A DNA stretch of 64,000 bases from JBELHO01 sp042091375 (GCA_042091375.1 JBELHO010000008.1:33899-97898); one strand, 5' to 3'; positions 8,965 to 17,822 are shown, counted from the stretch's first letter. Numbers and translations are program-made. The notes: generated by a model from the sequence alone, not told the origin.

Positions 8965-9854
8965 TGTCTGATGTTATTAATATTGTTGACCCACACATCC
9001 ACTTGTTTAACCTCGCACAAGGGCAATATCACTGGTTAGCTAAAAACAATCCTCCTTGCTGGCCTGATAAACAGCATATTTACCGCGACTTTTTTCAGGG
9101 AGATATGCTGTTAGACAAGCCCTTGTCACTGTCTGGTTTTGTCCATATTGAAGCCGGATTTGACAATATGCAACCGTGGCGAGAAATTCAATGGTTAGAG
9201 CAACACTGTACTTTGCCGTTTCGATCCATTGCTGCCATTGACTTAACTTTACCTACACTGTTATTTCAACAGCAGTTACAACAATTAATGACTTTTCCCT
9301 CGGTGATCGGTATACGTCACTTGCTGGGTAATCTCAATGAGCAGTTATGCTCTGATCGACAAGTGATCACTAACCTTAATTATGTCAATCAGTGGTCTTT
9401 AAATGTTGAGCTACAAATGCAATTAGCTGAGCTTAGTGAGATCGACAGCTTAGTGGCGTTAATTACCGCTAATACTGATACGCACTTCATTGTTGAACAC
9501 GCTGGTTTTCCACCCGCTAAGTCTGACTTAAGCCAATGGCAGCGTTGGCAAAACCACCTTAACACCATTGCGAAATACCGCAATGTATTGATCAAATGCT
9601 CTGGTTGGGAAATGGTCAGTAGAGACTATCAAAACCACTGGATACAACAGGTTATTGACCATTGTTTACAACAGTTTTGCAGTACTCGGGTGATGCTCGC
9701 TAGTAATTTCCCGGTGGTGCTGTTGGCTAAGCCATATCAAGACTATTGGCAACAACTCATCGGGCAAGTAGATACTCGCTATCGGCAGGCACTGCTGCGA
9801 GATAACGCTATTTACTACTACAAGATCCCTGTTTCCCCTCCCCCTAAGAAATAG
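8964..9854 (+). CDS. Amidohydrolase, sugar-lactonase type
   Basis: A 296-residue amidohydrolase-superfamily TIM barrel of the COG3618 group, which includes L-rhamnono- and L-fucono-lactonases and 2-pyrone-dicarboxylate hydrolase. It has the first-strand metal motif PHIHLF (H11, H13), a central VEHAGFP (His near 178) and LASNFPVV near residue 250, where this group has (S/D)-(N/W)-(F/W)-P. It would open the lactone made by the upstream dehydrogenase; this is inferred from the one-base overlap with the SDR gene. It is cytoplasmic with no signal peptide. The active-site Asp of the usual SDWP is Asn here, as in some family members. Confidence 0.75.
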   Translation: MSDVINIVDPHIHLFNLAQGQYHWLAKNNPPCWPDKQHIYRDFFQGDMLLDKPLSLSGFVHIEAGFDNMQPWREIQWLEQHCTLPFRSIAAIDLTLPTLLFQQQLQQLMTFPSVIGIRHLLGNLNEQLCSDRQVITNLNYVNQWSLNVELQMQLAELSEIDSLVALITANTDTHFIVEHAGFPPAKSDLSQWQRWQNHLNTIAKYRNVLIKCSGWEMVSRDYQNHWIQQVIDHCLQQFCSTRVMLASNFPVVLLAKPYQDYWQQLIGQVDTRYRQALLRDNAIYYYKIPVSPPPKK

Positions 9855-10004
9855 GAGCCTGAAGCTAGGAACGAGAAGCGAGCAGCTGATAATATTTGCG
9901 ATAAAGTATCCAGCAGCGCGTTAACCACATTTTTTACTTTGCAGCGGCAACGGTTTTCTTTATGATTTCAGTTACCTTAATTATGAACAGAGGTTGATGG
10001 CATT

Positions 10005-10463
10005 ATGGATAAGTTCGATCAAAAAATACTGCATATATTACAACATGATTGTACCCAATCTGTTAGCGATGTTGCCGCACAAATAGGCTTATCAACCACA
10101 CCTTGTTGGCGGCGAATTCAAGCGATGGAGAAGTCGGGCATTATTAGGGGCCGCGTCGCCTTAGCTGATCCTGAACAGCTCAATGTCGGTTTAACCGTGT
10201 TTGTGATGATCAAAACTAATCAGCACAACCCTGACTGGTTAGAGGAATTTGCCCAAATCGCCAACGAATTTCCAGAGATCATTGAGTTTTATCGCATGAG
10301 TGGTGATGTAGATTATTTGTTGCGTGTGGTTGTACCCGACATGAAATCTTATGACAGTTTTTATAAAAAATTAATTGATAAGGTCAGTTTTGCTGACATC
10401 AGTTCAAGCTTTGCCATGGAAGAGATTAAATATACCACGGCATTACCTGTTGATTACATCTAA
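10005..10463 (+). CDS. AsnC/Lrp-family transcriptional regulator
   Basis: A 152-residue regulator. The N-terminal winged helix-turn-helix (about 1-60: DKFDQKILHILQ, VSDVAAQIGLSTTPCWRRIQAMEKSG) is followed by an AsnC/RAM ligand-binding domain (about 65-145) with the typical EFYRMSGDVDYLLRVVVPD segment. AGAGG precedes the ATG at 10005. It lies between the dehydrogenase/lactonase pair (same strand) and the convergent dehydratase/aldolase pair, so it is the best local candidate to control the cluster, though Lrp-family members can act far away. Confidence 0.85.
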   Translation: MDKFDQKILHILQHDCTQSVSDVAAQIGLSTTPCWRRIQAMEKSGIIRGRVALADPEQLNVGLTVFVMIKTNQHNPDWLEEFAQIANEFPEIIEFYRMSGDVDYLLRVVVPDMKSYDSFYKKLIDKVSFADISSSFAMEEIKYTTALPVDYI

Positions 10464-10526
10464 TGGTGGCGATATCAACAGATAATGACGGTGTTCTGCA
10501 AGTGACTGACCCGATTTAATTAGTGT

Positions 10527-11711
10527 TTATTTGAGTGATTTAACGGTGACATTTGGTGAGCGTTTAACGATGTCGTCATTTAGCTCAATGCCAATACCCG
10601 GTGTTTCTGTGACTTGAAAAACACCATTTTTAGGTTGCGGATCTTGCAAGCAAAGCTCTCTATTCCAAGATTTAATTGCATAGGTGTGATGTTCATGGAT
10701 AAGAAAATTAGGTATAGCCGTTTCTAAATGCAACGAAGCTGCAGTTGCCACCGGACCACCACAAACATGCGCTTGAATGCGAATATCGTAAACATCGGCA
10801 TAGTCGCAAACCTTTTTGGCCTCAGTAAAACCACCACACAAACCAACATCGGGTTGCAGTACATCAATACTTTGATCTTCAAAATACGGTCTAACATCCC
10901 ATCGGTGATAAAGGCGTTCGCCACCAGCAATAGGCACGTTGACGCGATCGGCTACTTTTTTGTGTACTTTGGCATTGAGGTAGTTAACTGGCTCCTCGTA
11001 CATCATACAGCCAACCTCAGCAACCACTTCGCCCATTTGTATCGCTGACGCAGCACCCATCAATGAATGTGATTCAAAAATAATATCGACATCTTCACCG
11101 ACAGCGGTGCGAATGGCGCGTAAACGATCACCAAATAAACGCATTTGTGGTTTGGTAAATAACTTAGTGCGATCAAAGGAAGAACTGCCATCTTGGTTGT
11201 AAACGATAGGATCGACTTTCACTGCATCGTAACCTTGAGCAATGGCTTTGAGTGCTGCTTCGGCGTATTGCTCAGGTTCAATTAACTTGTTGATCTGCTC
11301 ATCCCAATCAAACTGTAATTGACTGGCGTAAGTGCGTAGTTTGTCGTTTACCTTACCGCCGAGTAATTGATAAACAGGCACCTTTAACGCTTTGCCTTTT
11401 ATATCCCACAATGCGGTATCAATAGCACTCATGGCTGAATATAAAACTGGTCCACCGCCAAGGCCCCAAAAGCTTTCTCTGAGCATTCGCGACCACAAGT
11501 ATTCGGTTTGAAATGGGTCAAAACCAATTAATACCGCTTCGGCTATTTCTTTTATCATCGCGGCCGCGGCACTGTGTCCCCAGTCGTAAGCAAGGCCTGC
11601 TTCACCGACACCTGAGATCCCTTGATCTGTGTGTACCCTAACAAATACCGGGTTCCATGGGGGCCGCTCTGGGCATTCAATGTCAAAAATTTCTACATGG
11701 GTAATTTTCAT
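10527..11711 (-). CDS. Enolase-superfamily sugar-acid dehydratase
   Basis: A 394-residue mandelate racemase/muconate-lactonizing family protein. It has the N-terminal capping domain (GISGVGEAGLAY) and a barrel with the AVKVDP strand (Lys base), metal-ligand strands in IFESHS, MYEEP and AGGERL, and the QAHVCGGP strand with the catalytic His. The GGERLYHRWDVRPYF segment resembles galactonate dehydratase (DgoD/GalD)-type enzymes, so an aldonate or related acid is the likely substrate, giving a 2-keto-3-deoxy acid. It lies 75 bases downstream of the class II aldolase on the same strand and probably in its operon. Confidence 0.8.
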   Translation of the reverse strand: MKITHVEIFDIECPERPPWNPVFVRVHTDQGISGVGEAGLAYDWGHSAAAAMIKEIAEAVLIGFDPFQTEYLWSRMLRESFWGLGGGPVLYSAMSAIDTALWDIKGKALKVPVYQLLGGKVNDKLRTYASQLQFDWDEQINKLIEPEQYAEAALKAIAQGYDAVKVDPIVYNQDGSSSFDRTKLFTKPQMRLFGDRLRAIRTAVGEDVDIIFESHSLMGAASAIQMGEVVAEVGCMMYEEPVNYLNAKVHKKVADRVNVPIAGGERLYHRWDVRPYFEDQSIDVLQPDVGLCGGFTEAKKVCDYADVYDIRIQAHVCGGPVATAASLHLETAIPNFLIHEHHTYAIKSWNRELCLQDPQPKNGVFQVTETPGIGIELNDDIVKRSPNVTVKSLK

Positions 11712-11785
11712 TTATCTGTTCTCGTGGTTAATTTTTTACTCTGCACTGCGCAACAAGGTTGCCGGAAACAACTTATTGATGATAC

Positions 11786-12556
11786 TCAACGCGCAAAATC
11801 AGGATCGTGGCGATACACTTTGCGCAACATTGCTGGCCAAGATTTTTGCCCGCCAGTTAGGCCAGTGTGCACAATATCTGCTTGCGCCTTAATACCATCA
11901 ATTATCGCTTGTTCAATGATCACTGGTTGCATACCCGTGGCCATGATCTGCAGTTGAATTTGGCAAGCTCTGGTTAAATCATACATATGCATAAACGCAT
12001 CACCTATGGTGTCACCTAAGGTTAGCGCGCCGTGGTTTCGCAATAACATAAAATTTGCCTTACCAAGGTTTTGCTGCAAACGTTGCTTTTCGTCAGCATT
12101 CACAGCTAGTCCTTCGTAGTCGTGATAACTCATTGAGGCAAGTGCAAACATGGCGTATTGACTCAACGGTAATAAGCCTTGTTCCAGACTAGAAACCGCT
12201 ATGGTTTCGTTGGTATGTAAGTGCAGCACACACTGCGCCTCATGGCGTGCTTGATGTACTGCACTGTGAATAGTAAAGCCCGCTGGGTTGATTTCAAACG
12301 GGCAGTCGCCATCAATGATGTTGCCGTCAATATCAATTTTCACTAAGTTGGAGGCTGTCACTTCATCAAAGGCAAGACCAAAAGCATTAATTAACAAATG
12401 CTCAGTACCGGGAATGCGCGCAGAAATATGGGTGTATATTAAGTCATCCCAACCGTGCATAACCGTTAAGCGATAACATGCAGCAAGATCGATACGGGTT
12501 TGCCATTCAACCGCCGACACTTTTCCCTGTAAATTCATTTCTTTGATAGTAAACAT
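11786..12556 (-). CDS. Class II aldolase/adducin-family protein
   Basis: A 256-residue class II aldolase/adducin-domain protein. Zinc-binding residues are seen in VLHLHTNET (His-x-His near 115) and in LLRNHGAL (His near 173). The N-terminal part holds the THISARIPG segment typical of the family, where substrate phosphate or carboxylate binds. It is first in a two-gene minus-strand operon with the dehydratase, so cleavage of the dehydratase product or a related acid is plausible. Members of this fold also act as epimerases and decarboxylases, so the reaction is uncertain. Confidence 0.7.
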   Translation of the reverse strand: MFTIKEMNLQGKVSAVEWQTRIDLAACYRLTVMHGWDDLIYTHISARIPGTEHLLINAFGLAFDEVTASNLVKIDIDGNIIDGDCPFEINPAGFTIHSAVHQARHEAQCVLHLHTNETIAVSSLEQGLLPLSQYAMFALASMSYHDYEGLAVNADEKQRLQQNLGKANFMLLRNHGALTLGDTIGDAFMHMYDLTRACQIQLQIMATGMQPVIIEQAIIDGIKAQADIVHTGLTGGQKSWPAMLRKVYRHDPDFAR

Positions 12557-12775
12557 AGTTAACCTGAAAAAACCTATTGATAACCTAGCAATAATCTATT
12601 CTTAGTCTAGGAATAATCTATTCATAAACCATTAATAAAACATGAAAAAAATAATAAAAATAACCACTCAACTGATTAATCGGTTAGTTTAGCCTTTGCT
12701 GTCAACAAGATAAAGACTAGCCTAAGTCGAAATGCATCTAAGTCATTCCACAACTGAGTAAGTAGTTCCAGTCAT
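12557..12775. promoter_or_regulatory. Upstream region of the aldolase operon with direct repeats
   Basis: The 12-base word AATAATCTATTC occurs twice, at 12590-12601 and 12612-12623, 22 bases apart (about two helical turns), 35-65 bases upstream of the aldolase start. Such spacing is compatible with a dimeric activator site, for instance for the nearby AsnC-type regulator, but this is only a suggestion. Confidence 0.35.
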
Positions 12776-12988
12776 TTACATCAGTCCCTTTACAAGGGCG
12801 GCAATGATTAAAATAAACACCAGTATAGGAACAAATTTGGAGAACTTTGCTTGATCTTCTGCGCTCATGGGTTTGGCAAACTTTTCACCGACGATGACCA
12901 TCAAAGCTACCGCTAAAAACACTAGCCCTAAAATAATTAATAACGTCATAATAAAATAACTTTGTTTGATAAAAGACAAAGTTAACAT
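12776..12988 (-). CDS. Small two-helix membrane protein
   Basis: A 70-residue protein with two hydrophobic helices (about 14-33 and 48-68) joined by a charged loop (GEKFAKPMSAEDQAKFSK). The second Met, at residue 14 (12949), directly precedes the first helix and may be the true start; neither start has a strong ribosome site. No family is recognised. It lies alone, divergent from the ThrE exporter gene with a 50-base gap between the two start codons. Confidence 0.55.
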   Translation of the reverse strand: MLTLSFIKQSYFIMTLLIILGLVFLAVALMVIVGEKFAKPMSAEDQAKFSKFVPILVFILIIAALVKGLM

Positions 12989-13038
12989 AAAATGTCTTTA
13001 AGAAAAATTAGCTTAGGTAATTTAGGGAATATTGGATA

Positions 13039-14265
13039 ATGACTAAACTGGATAACTTTACTGACAAACAGCGTTTTATTATTCGTTTAGGTAAAGCCTT
13101 GCATAAATTTGGTACGCCTGCATATCGCATGGAAGCACATTTATCCAATGTAGCCGATATTCTCAACATCCATGGCAGTTTTGTAGTCACGCCTACCTCA
13201 CTGACTTTTATTTTATCTGAAAGCTCAGAGCAGCAAGATCACCATCACATTGTTCGCGTCACCCCCGGCGAGCTCGACTTGGGCTCTTTGGCGCGCACCG
13301 ATGAATTGGTTGACGAACTCAGCTCTGGGCAACGTTCATTAAACGAAGCAATAGACAGATTAGATGAAATAGCCAATAAACCCAATCCCTATGGCAGGGT
13401 GTTAACGTTTCTTGCCTTTGGCGCTTCAAGTGGCGCCTTTGCCATGCTAATGCACACCAGTTGGAATGATGTGGTTTGGTCAACGTTACTGGGTTTTGTG
13501 GTGTGTTTATTTGTGTTTTGGGCCGAGCGTTCAAAACGGGTGACTGATATGTTAGAGCCTATTTCGGCCCTTTCAACGGCTTTATTAGCCTCAGCCATTA
13601 CCCTGATTGATCCCAGCATCAATATGCCGTTAGTTATACTGTCGAGTATTATTGCCTTTATCCCAGGGCTGGCATTGACCTTAGGGCTGTCGGAATTAGC
13701 AGCAAGAAATTTGATAGCTGGTACCGCTCGGATCATGGATGCGGTCATGGTATTGTTTAAATTGTACTTTGGCGCCGTATTGGGCATGGCTATAGGTGAA
13801 AAGTTATGGGGCGCAGTGCAACACATACCGCCAACTAATATGCCCAACTGGACGGCTTGGGCTGCGGTGACAACACTATCAATTAGTCTAGTCATTCTAT
13901 TTCGCGCCCGTAAGAAAGACGCGCCATGGGGTATTATTTCTGGTTATATTGCTTTTGGCGCCAGTATTGTCGGCGGCATGTACTTAGGTGTAGCACTGGG
14001 TGCATTTGTCGGGGCTTTTGCTTTGGGTATTTATAGTAATATTTTTTCGCGGTTAATGAAGCTGCCGTCGAGTATAGTAAAATTACTGGGCATTGTAGTG
14101 TTAGTGCCCGGCAGTAAAGTCTATATTGGCTTAAACACGGCAGTGTCAGGACAGCACATTATCAACGTCACTGATATTGGCTCACAAGCATTTTTAATTT
14201 TTATGTCTTTGGTGGCCGGTCTTATTTTTGCTAATGTAATTTTTCCGTCCAGAAAGACCTTATAG
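13039..14265 (+). CDS. Threonine/serine exporter, ThrE family
   Basis: A 408-residue membrane protein. The N-terminal soluble domain (about 1-125; FIIRLGKALHKFGTPAYRMEAHL, TSLTFIL) is characteristic of ThrE/DUF1212. About ten membrane helices follow in two five-helix blocks, the second matching the ThrE_2 (DUF3815-like) half with the VPGSKVYIGLN segment. The family exports threonine and serine, driven by proton motive force. Here both halves are in one polypeptide, as in Corynebacterium ThrE, rather than split. The TetR gene follows after 55 bases on the same strand, but its promoter could be separate. Confidence 0.85.
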   Translation: MTKLDNFTDKQRFIIRLGKALHKFGTPAYRMEAHLSNVADILNIHGSFVVTPTSLTFILSESSEQQDHHHIVRVTPGELDLGSLARTDELVDELSSGQRSLNEAIDRLDEIANKPNPYGRVLTFLAFGASSGAFAMLMHTSWNDVVWSTLLGFVVCLFVFWAERSKRVTDMLEPISALSTALLASAITLIDPSINMPLVILSSIIAFIPGLALTLGLSELAARNLIAGTARIMDAVMVLFKLYFGAVLGMAIGEKLWGAVQHIPPTNMPNWTAWAAVTTLSISLVILFRARKKDAPWGIISGYIAFGASIVGGMYLGVALGAFVGAFALGIYSNIFSRLMKLPSSIVKLLGIVVLVPGSKVYIGLNTAVSGQHIINVTDIGSQAFLIFMSLVAGLIFANVIFPSRKTL

Positions 14266-14320
14266 TCATCATTACAGTTATAGTTCAAGCCATACCGTAA
14301 AAGAGAATAGATAGCAATTT

Positions 14321-14950
14321 ATGTCGAGTTCAGTGCCAGAAAAATCAACCTATCACCACGGCGACTTGCGTGCTTCATTACTAAGTACAGCAAAAAATAT
14401 AGTTAATAGTCAAGGCATTGAACAACTGTCTTTGCGCAAAATGGCTGAACAAGTTGGGGTATCAAGAACGGCGGCCTATCACCACTTTAAAGACAAAAAC
14501 GATCTATTGTCGGCAATAGCTGCAGACGGCTTTGACCAATGGCATGCCCGATCAGAAAAGTTATTTAGCGATACTAGCTGTTCAACCAAAGCCAAATTCC
14601 AGCAGTTTGTGCATAGTTATATTGACTTTGCTATCAATAATTCAAATTTATACGATTTAATGTTTGGTCGCATCTTATGGAAAAATCACGGTGCCAATGA
14701 GCCACTAAAAAAAATTGCCTATCAAAGTTTTGAACACCAAGTACAAATGATCCAATTATGGCAACAACAAGGCATTATTAGCCAAGAAGAAAATGCCTTG
14801 CGCTTAGCGCAAGTGGTATGGGGCACTTTGCATGGCATTGCCAAGTTGCAAATAGATGGCATTTATACACAAAGCACTAATATTGAAGAAATGTGTGATT
14901 GTGCGGTCACTCTGTTTTTATCACTTGAGCCAAGCCCGAAACATTGTTAA
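14321..14950 (+). CDS. TetR-family transcriptional regulator
   Basis: A 209-residue repressor-type protein. The N-terminal helix-turn-helix lies at about 12-60 (YHHGDLRASLLSTA, LSLRKMAEQVGVSRTAAYHHFKDKNDLLSAI). The all-helical C-terminal domain has a VVWGTLHGIAKL segment, the WHG-type ligand domain. The opening YHHGDLR is common in this subgroup. It lies downstream of the ThrE exporter on the same strand and may regulate it; the effector is unknown. Confidence 0.85.
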   Translation: MSSSVPEKSTYHHGDLRASLLSTAKNIVNSQGIEQLSLRKMAEQVGVSRTAAYHHFKDKNDLLSAIAADGFDQWHARSEKLFSDTSCSTKAKFQQFVHSYIDFAINNSNLYDLMFGRILWKNHGANEPLKKIAYQSFEHQVQMIQLWQQQGIISQEENALRLAQVVWGTLHGIAKLQIDGIYTQSTNIEEMCDCAVTLFLSLEPSPKHC

Positions 14951-15079
14951 AAACCGATAGATAGCCGATAATTAATAATTTAGCGGATATTATTATATTC
15001 TTATTGTTGACGAAGTAATTGTTGGCGTAGATAGGGTTAGCGCAGTAATAGCTAGCGTAGTATTTTTATTGTAGGTGAA

Positions 15080-15682
15080 ATGATGGAAAGTGAAAATAGC
15101 TGTAAATTAACTCAATTTGATGAATTTTTTACTATTGAATACCCCTTCAACGTTAATATCGCTAAACTTGAGCCTTGCCAGACCAAAGACTTTCAGTCTT
15201 TCTTAAACACTATACCTATGCCTTTTAAAATGACCAGCGACATGATGGCTTTAGATCAAGCCGCTCTTGGTCCTTTGCAAACCTTAGATGGCGTGGCCGG
15301 ACAACTCGTTACCTATTTACAGCAACAATCTCAAAAAATAGATTTGTTAGTCAGCTACGTTTTACACCAGCAAGACGATTGCTCTGCTCGGCAACAAGGC
15401 ATCAGTTTTGGTGGCGGTGGTATCACTTTTAGCAGTGAGCAAGATCACGCTCTAAATGAAATCGTTGAACTCAAAATATTTCTCAACAGTGAAAATTGTG
15501 TGATTTACTGCTTTGCAGAGATCATCGAGATAACAAACAATGACCACAATTGCCTATACAAGGCAATATATCATTTTATCCGCGATGAAGATCGAGAAAT
15601 GTTGGTGCGTACTAGTTTACACATTCAGTCTAAACAACTTAAGCAATTGGCAAAACAGCGCAATCAATTAACTAAAGATTAA
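15080..15682 (+). CDS. PilZ-like domain protein
   Basis: A 200-residue cytoplasmic protein. The N-terminal half (about 1-110) is helical. The C-terminal half has the beta-strand pattern of an atypical PilZ domain (ISFGGGGITFSSEQ, VELKIFLNSENCVIYCFAEIIEI, YHFIRDEDREMLVRTSLHIQSKQL). The canonical c-di-GMP motif RxxxR...(D/N)xSxxG is reduced to a GISFGGGGI-like strand, so nucleotide binding may be lost. The gene lies just before a convergent chemoreceptor gene, which would fit a surface-behaviour role; this is an inference. Confidence 0.6.
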   Translation: MMESENSCKLTQFDEFFTIEYPFNVNIAKLEPCQTKDFQSFLNTIPMPFKMTSDMMALDQAALGPLQTLDGVAGQLVTYLQQQSQKIDLLVSYVLHQQDDCSARQQGISFGGGGITFSSEQDHALNEIVELKIFLNSENCVIYCFAEIIEITNNDHNCLYKAIYHFIRDEDREMLVRTSLHIQSKQLKQLAKQRNQLTKD

Positions 15683-15710
15683 GGCAGGCAATTTAATGTC
15701 TCCTGCCTTA
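15680..15710. terminator. Hairpin between the PilZ-like and chemoreceptor genes
   Basis: The 9-bp stem TAAGGCAGG / CCTGCCTTA around a 13-base loop lies directly after the stop of the PilZ-like gene and before the convergent chemoreceptor stop. No strong T run follows, so it is a likely but not certain transcript end for either direction. Confidence 0.5.
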
Positions 15711-15740
15711 AACAAATGTCCAGAAACTGAACACTAAAAT

Positions 15741-16907
15741 CTAAACACAAATTTTATTTAGGGTTATATCCACTTCTTCAGAAGTGGCCTTTTGTTGTTC
15801 AGCGTGCTCAGCAACCGCAGACAGCCCCTGATTGATATCGCGGCTAAATGACACAAAAGAAGCCATATTGTCGTTAATAGATGCCGTCGATTTTTGCTGC
15901 TGTTCAGTGCCATCGGCTATCTGAGTGGTTAAATTATTAACCTCAGTGAATGCCTGAGCCAATTGTCCCAACACCTCAACAACACCTTCGGTTTGATTTA
16001 AACTGTCTTCACTCAAACTCTTGCCTTTGCCTATGGCATTCACAGCGTTGGTTGACTTTTCTTGCAAACCTTCAACCATAGATTGAATTTCAACAGTAGA
16101 TTCTTGAGTTCGGTGCGCTAATGCCCTAACTTCATCAGCAACAACCGCAAAACCTCGCCCTTGCTCACCGGCACGAGCTGCTTCAATAGCCGCATTTAAC
16201 GCCAATAAATTGGTCTGATCGGCAATGCCGCGGATCACATCAAGAACCCCGCCAATGCGCGAACATTCATCCTGTAATAAAGCTAAGTCTTTCGCCATAC
16301 CATTGACCTCATCAGCAAATGAAGCAATGGTTTGTTGGCTGGTATTAGATGATTCAGTACCTTGCTCGAGTAAATTCATAACTTGGTTAGTAGTATCACT
16401 CACTTGCACAGCATTTTCGGTTAACACCGCCGATGTCGAAGCAATCTGTTCAATAGATGAGGCCATTTGTTCGATTTGATTTGACGAGTTATCTACAGAT
16501 TCAACCGAGTTGCTGATCAAGCTAGTCAAGGAGCCAGAGCCTTGGCGCAAAGCCTCAGACTCTCCGCGAATGTCCTTAATGACTTGCGATAAACTGACAA
16601 TAAACTGGCTTAATTCATTAGTGACATCAGCCAAATCATCTGCTGAATGGTCTTTTAAAGGCGTTACTGGCGCATCTTCAAGGCTAACAACTTTGGCCAA
16701 ATACCCCTGAAGTTGTTCAATTCGCTTATCTAATATTTGTTGTGAATACAAAAAACTGCCAATCAGTTGTGCAGCAAGGATCGCTAATAATGTACTACAC
16801 AAGCCAAAAGCACTCATTTCTCCTGCAAATAAATAGACTAACAGTACTGCAATTATGCCTACGATCCCTTGTGGAAGTAGAAGTTTTATAGATAAACGAT
16901 CCAACAT
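15741..16907 (-). CDS. Methyl-accepting chemotaxis protein without a periplasmic domain
   Basis: A 388-residue chemoreceptor from ATG 16907 (a TTG at 16943 would add 12 residues). Two adjacent membrane helices lie at about 8-55, with almost no periplasmic loop between them. A linker follows and then the long cytoplasmic coiled-coil signalling domain with the hairpin tip IADQTNLLALNAAIEAARAGE and GRGFAVVADEVRALA. No sensory domain is visible, so it may sense membrane or cytoplasmic signals. It signals to CheA/CheW, none of which are in this window. No C-terminal CheR-tethering pentapeptide is present. Confidence 0.9.
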   Translation of the reverse strand: MLDRLSIKLLLPQGIVGIIAVLLVYLFAGEMSAFGLCSTLLAILAAQLIGSFLYSQQILDKRIEQLQGYLAKVVSLEDAPVTPLKDHSADDLADVTNELSQFIVSLSQVIKDIRGESEALRQGSGSLTSLISNSVESVDNSSNQIEQMASSIEQIASTSAVLTENAVQVSDTTNQVMNLLEQGTESSNTSQQTIASFADEVNGMAKDLALLQDECSRIGGVLDVIRGIADQTNLLALNAAIEAARAGEQGRGFAVVADEVRALAHRTQESTVEIQSMVEGLQEKSTNAVNAIGKGKSLSEDSLNQTEGVVEVLGQLAQAFTEVNNLTTQIADGTEQQQKSTASINDNMASFVSFSRDINQGLSAVAEHAEQQKATSEEVDITLNKICV

Positions 16908-17204
16908 AAGCCAACCAACATTTATTATTGTAATTAAGTACAATTAAGCTAACAAGTAATGGCTTGCGAGTCTACGGAAAAATGAATCAAAACCGCTAGA
17001 TATTTGCCAAATACATTATCCTTACTCATCAATAACACAAATGAATCATTTACAAAAATGGCTCAGTCGACAGAAATTATCAACAGTTAGAGAGATAGCA
17101 AGATTATATTTAAGCTTGAATAAATTAGTGCAACACGGCATATTTGTTTCTTTATTGATTAACCAATTAATCAATTAACCACTAATAAAAGCTGGTGACA
17201 AACT

Positions 17205-17372
17205 GTGAAGACAATAATGATAGTCGTTATAATGCTTGGCGCGTTGGCACTCATAGTCGGTGGAATATCACTGCTCAAGCGATCAGCCAAGCCATTTAAA
17301 CTGTCTAAAGATCAGTGGCAGCAAGTAAAGAATAGAGTTAAAGAGCAAGATGTAAAAGATGATAAAGACTAA
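17205..17372 (+). CDS. DUF2897 family small membrane protein
   Basis: A 55-residue protein with GTG start at 17205 and TAA at 17370-17372. One N-terminal membrane helix (MIVVIMLGALALIVGGISLL) is followed by a basic-acidic tail (KRSAKPFKLSKDQWQQVKNR, then Asp/Lys-rich). Length and the helix-GG-LK-SAKPF pattern match the DUF2897 family of gammaproteobacteria. Function is unknown. It converges on ppiC. Confidence 0.6.
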   Translation: MKTIMIVVIMLGALALIVGGISLLKRSAKPFKLSKDQWQQVKNRVKEQDVKDDKD

Positions 17373-17510
17373 GCTAAGCTAAACTAAACCTAACTAAACC
17401 CAACTAAACCTTACTAAACTTAACTGAGCCAACTGAGTCAAAAAAAGCTGATCCAGCTAAGCTCAAATTTAAGCTGAAAGTTAAGCCGAAAGTTAAGCCC
17501 AAAGTGAACA
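17373..17510. repeat. Degenerate short tandem repeats between DUF2897 and ppiC
   Basis: Imperfect copies of a 10-11-base word (CTAAACC-TAA type: AAACCTAACT, AAACCCAACT, AAACCTTACT, AAACTTAACT) run from about 17378 to 17425. They are followed by AAGTTAAGCC-type copies to about 17505. The stretch lies between two convergent stop codons. No coding potential is seen. Confidence 0.7.
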
Positions 17511-17543
17511 GAACAGTTCAGCGGCTGCTCATCAATAAAGCGG

Positions 17544-17822
17544 TTAACTGCGATAAATGGTTTGAATAAGATGAAAGCCAAAACGGGTTTTAATCGGACC
17601 ATGAATAGTCAACAGTGGTTTTTTAAACACAACATCATCAAAGGCTTTGACCATTTGGCCTCTTTGAAACTCGCCCAAATCTCCGCCTTTTTTGCCCGAT
17701 GGACAACAAGAGTGTTTTTTTGCTAATTGAGCAAAGTCAGCACCCTTGGCCAATTTTTCCTTGAGTTGCTTGGCTTGATTTTCAGTTTTGACGAGTATGT
17801 GTCGCGCACTTGCAAATGCCAT
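17544..17822 (-). CDS. ppiC: Parvulin-type peptidyl-prolyl isomerase PpiC
   Basis: A 92-residue single-domain rotamase with no signal peptide: ASARHILVKTE, then FAQLAKKHSCCPSGKKGGDLGEF, FDDVVFK and a C-terminal TRFGFHLIQ. This covers the whole parvulin fold with its catalytic His/Cys/His pattern. I place the start at ATG 17822, because AGAGGA lies 5 bases upstream; the in-frame extension to 17867 is not needed, and 92-93 residues is the normal PpiC length. The upstream control region runs straight into a hexanucleotide satellite starting about 50 bases away. Confidence 0.9.
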   Translation of the reverse strand: MAFASARHILVKTENQAKQLKEKLAKGADFAQLAKKHSCCPSGKKGGDLGEFQRGQMVKAFDDVVFKKPLLTIHGPIKTRFGFHLIQTIYRS

